DNA from: an uncultured Lachnospiraceae bacterium
GTDB lineage: Bacteria > Bacillota > Clostridia > Lachnospirales > Lachnospiraceae
DNA length: 9,209 nucleotides
Direction: 5' to 3'
Assembly: GCA_946533525.1 (NCBI GenBank)
Contig: CAMNBW010000041.1
Coordinates: 1-9,209 of the forward strand
Every line of letters starts with the position of its first letter. Position 1 is the stretch's first letter. The position numbers and the translations under genes were made by a program. Positions 1 through 7,500 of this stretch are shown piece after piece. Under the pieces are notes generated by a model. The model saw nothing but the letters and a program-made list of their open reading frames with translations. It searched no databases and was not told the origin of the DNA.

Positions 1-329
1 TTTTTTATCAGTTCATTTGATTTTTTCTCAGTGATAAATTTTGATGACTGGACGGCATCTACAAGGAGCTTCAGTTCTGCTATGTCAAAATGTTTCTTTC
101 CTACATGGTAGGTATAGCCTCTTCCCTCCTTTTCGCCGATCACATCGATTCCGAGGATCCTAAGGGCTTCCATATCGTCATAAAGGCTTTTACGATCAGC
201 GCTCACTCCATATTTCAGGAGCTCTTCCTGTATCTGAGGCATTGTCAATGCGTGCTCGTCATCTGTCTTTTCCAGCATGATCCGGCTCAAATAGTATAAT
301 TTCAGCTTCTGCTTCGTCCCTTTAGGCAT
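1..329 (-). CDS. WYL-family helix-turn-helix transcriptional regulator, N-terminal part (C-terminus beyond left edge)
   Basis: Reading the minus strand from the ATG at 329-327 gives 109 codons with no stop before the edge. The first ~75 residues form a winged helix-turn-helix: a basic start (MPKGTKQKLKLYYLSRIM), a helix with MPQIQEELLKYGVSADRKSL resembling the recognition-helix region, then DDMEALRILGIDVI and the wing-like EGRGYTYHVGKKHFD. The next segment, FDIAELKLLVDAVQSSKFIT (residues 81-100), is the linker pattern that typically joins this DNA-binding domain to a WYL ligand-binding domain. The WYL core itself lies outside the window, so the family call rests on the N-terminal pattern. Family members usually have about 300 residues and act as cytoplasmic, often autoregulating, DNA-binding proteins. 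An in-frame upstream ATG at 368 would add 13 residues, but the AGGAAGGGG seven bases ahead of 329 favours the shorter form. The gene diverges from the operon starting at 507, so it is the likely regulator of that operon (inference). Confidence 0.85.
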   Translation of the reverse strand, partial: MPKGTKQKLKLYYLSRIMLEKTDDEHALTMPQIQEELLKYGVSADRKSLYDDMEALRILGIDVIGEKEGRGYTYHVGKKHFDIAELKLLVDAVQSSKFITEKKSNELIK

Positions 330-336
330 AATAGAT

Positions 337-345
337 CCCCTTCCT
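337..345 (-). promoter_or_regulatory. Ribosome binding site of the WYL-type regulator
   Basis: On the minus strand this reads AGGAAGGGG and ends seven bases before the ATG at 329. It decides the start codon against the in-frame ATG at 368, which has no comparable purine tract at the right distance. Confidence 0.7.
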
Positions 346-365
346 GACTTTGGCCAACATTTTAC

Positions 366-377
366 CATATCTGCTGA
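366..377. repeat. 12-bp direct repeat, copy 1 (possible operator half)
   Basis: The sequence CATATCTGCTGA here recurs as CATATCTGCGGA at 457-468, identical at 11 of 12 positions and in the same orientation. This copy lies 37 bp upstream of the regulator start codon. A near-match this long in a 177-bp region is unlikely by chance (a rough estimate is a few percent), so a protein binding site is plausible but unproven. Confidence 0.45.
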
Positions 378-388
378 CTTGAATCATC

Positions 389-416
389 TATGCGTACCAT
401 TCTTGCCAATATGCGT
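389..416. repeat. 7-bp direct repeat TATGCGT with a 21-bp period
   Basis: TATGCGT occurs at 389-395 and again at 410-416. The start-to-start distance is 21 bp, two turns of B-form DNA, which would place both copies on the same face of the helix, as expected for cooperative binding of a dimeric regulator. Seven bases is short, so chance is a real alternative. It lies between the two copies of the longer repeat. Confidence 0.3.
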
Positions 417-419
417 TTG

Positions 420-427
420 ATTATAGT
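420..427. promoter_or_regulatory. Overlapping -10-like hexamers on both strands
   Basis: The minus strand reads a perfect TATAAT across 425-420, 91 bp ahead of the regulator start. The plus strand reads TATAGT across 422-427, 80 bp ahead of the GNAT-like gene. Neither has a good -35 hexamer 16-18 bp upstream and neither is an extended -10. In AT-rich DNA such hexamers are frequent, so this is a weak call. If real, the two promoters would overlap and compete, and the 7-bp repeats would sit beside them. Confidence 0.25.
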
Positions 428-456
428 AAACTGATAAGAAATTTATAGAATTGATA

Positions 457-468
457 CATATCTGCGGA
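457..468. repeat. 12-bp direct repeat, copy 2 (possible operator half)
   Basis: CATATCTGCGGA matches 366-377 at 11 of 12 bases in the same orientation. This copy ends 38 bp before the start codon at 507. With copy 1 lying 36 bp from the other start codon, the two copies bracket the control region almost symmetrically, although both point the same way. Confidence 0.45.
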
Positions 469-506
469 GTTTTCTCCAAAACTTAAGAAAGCCAGGTGAA
501 AAAGAT

Positions 507-1412
507 ATGTTGCACACGATCACGATCGACAACGTGGATGAATGTAAGGAACTGATCCACCCGGATATACTGGAAAATCTGGGACGGGAGTATTACCGCG
601 GGATATATTCGACCACCGAGGAAGGGGAAGCCTGCGGCGTCATGACGTGGATACTGTGGAATATGAGAGATGGCGGCACTCCGATGTCGCATATTCAATA
701 TTTTCGTTCGGTAGACAGCATGACCGCAAGGGAGCTCCTGGAAGAATACACAAGGCAGGTCAGGGAAATCGGAGTTGCGGCCTCCACCCTGGAACTCCTC
801 CCCTTAAGCGACAAGGCAAAAGAAATCTTCAGATCAGGGGGCTTTGAGCTGGAGGATACAGACAACTGGCTCACATACGTGCCTGTCAGCTATCTCGCTC
901 AAACGGAGCTGGGGAAGGCGAAGGTTCCTTCCGTTGTCGTCCCGTTAAAGAAGCTGTCGGTAATGGAGATCGGCAAAGCCCTGCTGTCCTATTCCAATTC
1001 CGAACCCTATAAAAATGCAGAGGACATCGAGCTTCTTCCGCCGGTCTGGTATGACGGTTCGGTTTCCTGCGCTGTAGTCCGTAAGGACCATGTGGACGGG
1101 ATCTTTATGATACACCGTACGGCCAGCGGAGATTTCTCACCGGAGCTGTTTATCGCCCACGGTCCCAATGACAAAAAAGACCTGTTATCCATGCTGGCCT
1201 TTGCCTTCCAGAAGATGTATGAGAACAGCAAGCCAGGCGAGGAGACTTACTTCAAGGTTCAGAGGATAAAGAACGGCAAAAAAGACCTGCTCTCACTGAT
1301 CGAGGAAGACCTGCCGGTAGTGAGGGTAACACAGGGATACAGGGTGGAAAAGGAACAAAGCAGCGATGAAGCTATTATAGAACAGATATTAGCGGAGATA
1401 AAATCCCTTTGA
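507..1412 (+). CDS. Tandem GNAT-fold (acetyltransferase-like) protein, 301 aa
   Basis: The ATG at 507 follows AGGTGA (494-499) at seven bases. The protein appears to be two GNAT-like modules. In the first (about residues 1-135), EACGVMTWILWN resembles the central beta-hairpin, ARELLEEYTRQVREIG the following helix, and STLELLPLSDKAKEIFRSGG with FELEDTD a typical GNAT end, where a gain in rank is followed by the 'GF' strand. The second (about 145-285) repeats the order: AVVRKDHVDGIFMIHRTASG, a helix LLSMLAFAFQKMYEN, a strand ETYFKVQRI, and a final helix-strand LLSLIEEDLPVVRVTQGYRV. The usual acetyl-CoA pyrophosphate loop (Q/RxxGxG/A) is not visible in either half, so catalysis is doubtful and a binding, adaptor or chaperone role is equally possible. 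It ends 19 bp before the giant gene, so the two are probably co-transcribed. Fold assignment is from pattern only; the gene itself (start, RBS, length) is secure. Confidence 0.8.
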   Translation: MLHTITIDNVDECKELIHPDILENLGREYYRGIYSTTEEGEACGVMTWILWNMRDGGTPMSHIQYFRSVDSMTARELLEEYTRQVREIGVAASTLELLPLSDKAKEIFRSGGFELEDTDNWLTYVPVSYLAQTELGKAKVPSVVVPLKKLSVMEIGKALLSYSNSEPYKNAEDIELLPPVWYDGSVSCAVVRKDHVDGIFMIHRTASGDFSPELFIAHGPNDKKDLLSMLAFAFQKMYENSKPGEETYFKVQRIKNGKKDLLSLIEEDLPVVRVTQGYRVEKEQSSDEAIIEQILAEIKSL

Positions 1413-1414
1413 TC

Positions 1415-1420
1415 AGGAGG
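1415..1420 (+). promoter_or_regulatory. Strong ribosome binding site of the giant gene
   Basis: A perfect AGGAGG begins three bases after the stop codon of the upstream gene and lies 11 bases before the ATG at 1432. It fixes the start of the giant frame. Its closeness to the stop codon suggests that the two genes are translated from one message. Confidence 0.8.
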
Positions 1421-1431
1421 AAAAACAACAG

Positions 1432-1566
1432 ATGGCAGAAGGCGAGCTTTTTAAGCAGAATACCTTTAAACAGGATACCTTTCAGATGGCCCCGACCATG
1501 ACCTCTGAAATTAATCAAAACCAGATGGCAAACCAGCAGCTTCAGCGCAGCAATGTCATGATGGAG
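1432..1566 (+). other. Polar Q/N/M/T-rich leader of the giant protein (residues 1-45)
   Basis: The first 45 residues are almost free of hydrophobic runs and rich in Gln, Asn, Met and Thr. They include the imperfect duplication FKQNTFKQDTF and a later QNQMANQQLQ. This differs from the charged helical body that starts at about residue 47. It is not a Sec or Tat signal. An unstructured N-terminal tail would suit a sorting or loading signal, or a flexible tether; both are inference. Confidence 0.45.
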
Positions 1567-4500
1567 GCCGATCTTTCCCAGGCCCTCATAGGGGCCTATG
1601 AGGAAGAGCAAAAGGAGAGGGAGGCCAACGTCGAATTCGATAAAAAGCAGCTCGAGCGCTGGAAGGTCGTGAACGCCTTCAGGGAGAAGTCCGGCGAGGC
1701 GTCCATATCCGACAGCAATTACAAAAACGAATACGGGAGCCTCGACCTCTACGAACTGCGGCAGGTATTGGCTGAGGATACACATTCCAAATCCCAGCTT
1801 TTCACGGATATGTTTGACAGCTTAAGCAAGCTCCTCGACCTGTCCGTTACCGGGGGAAGGAGCATAGACGAAAACGGGGAGGTGACGACCACGGATTTTG
1901 CCAAGGTCTTAGATGCCGCCAAACAGTCCGTGCATGACTATGTCTCCATAAGGGGCAGTAAATACCATTTCTTCGAAAACGGTAAGCGAAGGCTCGACAT
2001 AGCCCAAAGGGTGGAGATGCTCCTTGACCAGCTCCAGGTCAAGGTGGATGAGAGGGTGGCCCAGCTGGACGAGGAGGAGCAGCTTGAGCGGCAGCTCGAG
2101 CTCGAAGGGGCCTCACAGGAAGAGATCGAAGAGCGTAAGCTCGAGTTCAGGCTGGATAAGAGCCAGCTCGATATTATGAAGGTCATAAAGACCGGACAAT
2201 TCGGACCGAAGCTCGATGAGGCTGCCGAACAAAAGGCGCAGAGCGAATGGCTCGCGGGGAATTTCAGCGGGGAGCTCCTAAGGCTCCTTGGGAATCCGGA
2301 GAAGGTTCGGACGAAGGAAGAAAAGAACGATTTCCTTGCAGCTCTGATGGACAAGAATAACCTTCTGCTTGCAAATAAGATGACCATAACCGTCCTTGCT
2401 GAAGCCAATAAGGACGCGACCCTTGGTATGCCCTGGCTGCAGGACGACCTTAAAAAATATATAGCCTCGCATATTGAGGATTCTGACATCCTGACCCTTC
2501 AGCCCGAGGAGATCGCCGAGAAGGCGAAGGAGCTTATGGCGCAGTATGTCGAGGTGAATAAGGAAGAGATAGCGGAGGCAAGGGAAAGGGTAGATAAGCT
2601 CCTCGAGCTCATCCCGACTGAGGGAGGATATGACTCCAAGACGGTATTAAACAGCATCTATGCCTATCCCGAGGCAAAGGAAATGCTCTTTGACAGCCCT
2701 AAGGAGTTCGAGGAGAGACTCTCTGACCTTAGGGCAAAGGTTCAGGACGACGAATGGGAGATTCAGGAACAGCTCTCCCAGCATTTTTCATCGGCTACTC
2801 GCGAAGCCGTGAGGCGCAAACTCAACACGGAGATGGCAGGGCTTCGGCTTTTCGGAAAGACGGACGCCATAATCACCCAGGTAGGGGTGCATTTAAGCAG
2901 GAAAAAGTACGTTTCGCCTCAGGAAGTCAAGGTAGAGGGCATGATCGACGATCTTATGAAATATGCGGGCATACTCCCGATTATGAAGGATCACTTTGTC
3001 GAGACCATTACAAACGGATCTGCCGAGGAGCTCTACAAAAATGAATACAAATTCTGGAAGCCTATAGCGAAGCAATACTCCGACAACTATAAGAAGAACG
3101 AGAAGTTTTTTTCCGAGGAGGTGCTGGGCAAGACCTTTAAGAAACGGTTCCTCTCGATCTTCTCAAGCCAGGCCCTCAATATCCCCGCAAGCGTCTGGGA
3201 AAGGCTCGAGGAGATGAGGCTTAGCTGCGGCGAATATAAACCCGAGCAGTACAAAAACGAGATCTTAAGGCTCATAGAGCAGGGCAAGGAGTCCACCGAG
3301 GATAAGGTAACCCGTGAGGAATACCTCACAAGGCGAAAGGTGGCGGATGAAGAGAATAAGAAGATACACCGGCAGCGGGCGAAGAGGGAAAACGACAGGA
3401 TAAAGGAGATAGGCGATTCCTTTGACGATAAGTTCCTGCTTGCTATCGGAAACGGCGGAGAAGTCCCTCTTGAGCACTACAGGCAGACCGACCTTATCTA
3501 CCGCAGGAAGTCGGAACTGGAAAAGAACAGGAAGAAGATAGCGAAGGTCGTCAATAAGGAGCTTAACGAACAGCGAAGGGCGGAGCTTAAGATGCTTTTG
3601 CAAAATTGCAGCGTGCCTGAGGATAGGCTCGATGAGATAGCCAAAAAATTCGACTGGATGGTAGAGGGCTTCATCAATACGGACGGGGATCTGTTTGAGG
3701 ACGAAAGGCTTGAGTGCGAAAGGATCAATCTCGAGGCCTACGGCGTTCGCACCTGGGATATGGCGCTTGCCAAAATATCAAAATATATCCCGTCGATACT
3801 AAGCGGCGAGGAGCATGAAGAGATAAAAGCCGCCAAAGAAAAGCTGGAAAATGGTATCGACAGATTAAAGAACTTCGAAGATGGCCGATACAGTGAGATA
3901 GCCGAGATAATAGTCCAGCTCCCGGAGGTCTACAGGGCGATCATGAGCTCCGATGAAAAGGTGTTTGACAAGATCCTGCAGGAGAAGGTGGAGCCGAGGT
4001 TCGCCCCCGTCATCGAGGCTATGCAGAGCTTTAAGGAGAAGGAGTTTCACGGGGAGGCAATCTACAAGCAGTTTGTCTACTCCAACCTGCCGAGCATTTA
4101 CGCCGGGAGCCTTAAGGGAGATGCGGGGATCTTTGAGCAGCGGCTGAAGAACTTTTCCAAGACAATGTACTCCGCGAGGATAAACCAGAACCTGAAGCTG
4201 GTTGAGGATGCCCTGAACAAAAAGTATGCCGAGACCGACAGGCACAAGGGACAGAAGAAGTTCAAGGCGCTGGGCGCAGAGATAGTCCTTACGGGACAGA
4301 TCAAGTACGAGCTCATGAACGAGGCCGGCGACACCGAGGGCTTTGAAAGGCTGCTGGACACCCAGAAGACTCTCGAGGACGCTCTTAAGAAATATGAAAA
4401 ATACAGGAGCGAGATAAAGGACGAGATAGACTTCAGCAAGGTCAGGGACAATGTTGACCACACTGACCGGCAGACAGAGGATCCTCTCGCCGGGATGAGG

Positions 4501-7500
4501 AAGGAGTACTGGGACAAACGCCAGGAAGGCAAGAGGCAGCGCGTAAAATATCTTAACCTTAACGGCGGTGAGATTCACAATGTCATGCAGGGCAAGAGCC
4601 TTGTCAGAGTCACGGAGAATAAGAGGGACACCGTGACCCTTAACCAGTCGGACATCGAAAAGGTAAGGGGTGCCTATATGTCCCAGGTGGATTTTGAGCT
4701 GCCTCCGGTTCTAAGGGACGCCATAATCGAGGAGGGAGCCGGCTGGGGCTTCAGGGATGTGTCGAAATTCATCGACAGGAATAATTCCAACCCTATCGAG
4801 GGGACGCTCTACCGCCATGCCCACAGGATGTACGAGCTCTATACGAGTTTATTACGCGAGGACGGGGACGACCCCGCCATGTCTGCGGAAGAGGCGCAGA
4901 TGTTCGCAGTGCGCCTTTATGCCAACAAGGACGACAGGGAGTTCTTTGAAAATGAAAAGGCCTCGAACGCTGAAAACCAGAACACTATCTCCGAGATGCG
5001 AAAGACCGGGGACTATGCCGAGTTTCGTAAAAATTATAAGAAGCTCAAGGAATTTGAGTCCGAAAAGATAACCGACCCCAATCTGTCCCAGGAGCAGGCC
5101 GATATGGCGAGGAACTTAAGGATACTCCTGGTGACCAACGTCGGAATGAACATCAAGGGCAAGAAAGATAAGTCCATGAGGTTCAATGACTTAAAGTCCG
5201 ATAATGAGAAGGTTGCCTTCGACAAGACTATCGGCATGACCATCTCCGATCACCTGGAATATCTTAAATATGCGTCCAACGTGGAAAAGACGGTGCGTAA
5301 GGTGCTGGAGGGGCACTATGCGGAGCAAAAGAGCTATGAGGGCTCCGATTTCTATATGGAGAGCGAGATCCTCGCGCTGCGCGAATACTTCATGACAGAT
5401 ATGATCGAGGATATGCAGCACGGCGTAGCCTTCAGGGAGGATTACTGGGCGGAAAAGATAGAGAATTTCTACAGTAAGGAGAGAAACCGCAACGCCCTTA
5501 TGTCGCGCAAGGACAGTGTCACGGCTGAGGATCTGGACAGGCTTGATTCCGAGAGCATGACGGATAATTTCTCGGAAAAAACCATATCCAAAATGATCCG
5601 CAACTCCGAGCTGATCCTCCACGGACATTCGAATATGTACGAAAAGCTGGACCTCGATCAGAAGAAATTCTTCGCGGCAGCTCTGATGCTCATGGACAAG
5701 GGGGCTATAGGAGACGGAACCGCCGGCACCAATGCGCTCCTCTTTGACCGGGACAGGAAGAAGGAGATGTCCGACGAGATAACGGCGGAGATAAAGAAAT
5801 ATATCCGGGGCGAATCCTACAATTTAAAGATCGACTACAGGGACGCGATCTACAAGCTCCAGGACTATCAGAACGTAGGCCTCATAAGCTTCAAGGACGA
5901 ATATAAGCTTTCGGAGGCCGCCTATAACAACGCCCTTCTTTTTGCGCAGAAGATATATGAAAAGAGACAGTCCTTCAACAGGGGAGAGAAGGACTTAGAC
6001 CGCATCAAGGACGGCTACTCCTCCATAGAGGCGGCCTTTACCGAGGAAGGCAAGCTCCAGAAGAACGAGATAGACAAGGTTCAGAATCAGGAGCTTACCA
6101 AGGAGGAGTTCCTTTCAAGACTCATCTCCCTTGCTGACCAGGAGAAGTTCTCCCAAAAGGAGATCGGCGCAGGGGCGGTAATGATGGGCGTCGGGATTTC
6201 GGCCATGGTGGCAAGCTCCACGATGGAGACGATGAATAAGCTCCAGACCGCAGCGGAAAAGGAAATAAAAATCGAGACCGAAGAGGATCTGGAAAAGGTA
6301 GAGCTTACCGGCAAACAGACTGCCATCAATAAATCCATAGGTGCCGCCGGAATGGGCCTTGCGGGCGCCGGATACAATATGGCAAGCAAATCGGCCAAGG
6401 CTTTCGATAAGATCGACGCGACCATAACGAGGCTTAAAGAGCTTGCGAATAATGAGGACGACTTAAGGCTCTTCCTAAGGATAATGCAGGACAGGACAGT
6501 GCTCGATATGAGCACCGGAAACCCGAATGAGCATGTGGATCAGGCCCAGAGGGACCTCCTGTTCAACGCCCTTACCGGCGATGTCAAGACTGCAGGGGAG
6601 ACCATGAGCGGCTATGACGACAATGAGTCCTGCCACCAGGCCTTCGTTAACGCCTTAAGCTTCCAGCTAAGGGACGACGCCTACTTTAAGGGCAAGCTCA
6701 TCGCCAAGGATCATTTTGCCGAGGGCGCCCTTCAGAGAACCACGATGGTGGACTGGGATCTCATAAGCCGCGCCTTTGCCTTCATGGATGAGATCAAGGA
6801 GCGCAGGACCGAGGTCTATGTCACAAGCCACGCCACCGACCTTATCAGGGAGAGCGGCAACACCGAGGCCATCAAGGAGCTCGACAAGCTCGAGGAGGAG
6901 TACGGCGAGAAGAAGGAAGAATTCGGCAGGGAGGAGATAGAGAACAGGCTCAAGGAATTAAAGAGCGCCAATACGGGCTATATGGGCGAGGAGGAGATCG
7001 AGAGAGCCTGGGCGGGCTATCTTGCCCTTTCGGACAAGGAGAAGAACCTCTTCTTCAGGGTACTGCAGCGAAGAGACCTCCTCGACATCTCGAAGAAGAA
7101 CTACGTAAAGAACTACTTCGGCATCGCCGACAGAAACTACTTAAACGCCACCGGAAGGAATGAGCTTTTGGATGAATTTATCCAGACCTCCCTCGGGGAC
7201 GGGGCGGGAGTGCAGCTCGATAAGGACGCCTACTACCAGGCGATGAAGACCCTGCTCTCCACCCAGGTAAGCGACACGGTGAACCTCGAGGGGAAGACCA
7301 ATCTCTCCGGCAAGTTTTCGGGAATCTTTTCATATGAGAGATTCGGTATCTTCGGCAGAGGCGGAGCTGTTGACTGGAAGCTCTTCAAGAGGGCCTTGAG
7401 CTTTGTAAACAGGGCCAAGAGGGAGCTTGAGACACAGGAAGGAAACGCCCTTCTCTATCAGGGCGCAGGAGATCTTGAAGCAAACGGGCGGATGAGCGTG

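Larger units (their letters stand above)
330..506. promoter_or_regulatory. Divergent intergenic control region
   Basis: This AT-rich, non-coding stretch separates the minus-strand regulator from the plus-strand operon. It must carry the start signals for both directions unless transcription enters from outside. It contains two sets of short direct repeats (366-377 with 457-468, and 389-395 with 410-416), annotated separately, and -10-like hexamers at 420-427. I see no terminator hairpin, no RNA gene and no small coding frame with a convincing ribosome binding site inside it. A WYL regulator commonly binds such a shared region to control itself and its divergent target; that role is inferred here from position. 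Confidence 0.6.

Noticed and set aside
90..299. Plus-strand frame of 69 codons at the left edge.
   Set aside because: It is antisense to the WYL-type regulator, whose minus-strand translation is clearly protein-like with a good start site.
1938..2489. Minus-strand open frame of 183 codons with very high serine content.
   Set aside because: It is a complement shadow of the giant gene: serine runs such as SSSSCRSSCSSSSS are what purine-rich Glu/Lys/Gln codons give when read in reverse.
3865..4578. Long minus-strand open frame of 237 codons whose leucine- and valine-rich translation looks like a membrane protein.
   Set aside because: It lies wholly antisense to the giant frame. Its composition follows from reversing Lys/Glu/Asp-rich codons (AAG to CTT, GAG to CTC), and it has no convincing ribosome binding site.
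4757..5071. Plus-strand frame of 104 codons rich in Arg, Ser and Thr.
   Set aside because: It is an out-of-frame reading inside the giant gene, which is continuous through this stretch in its own frame.
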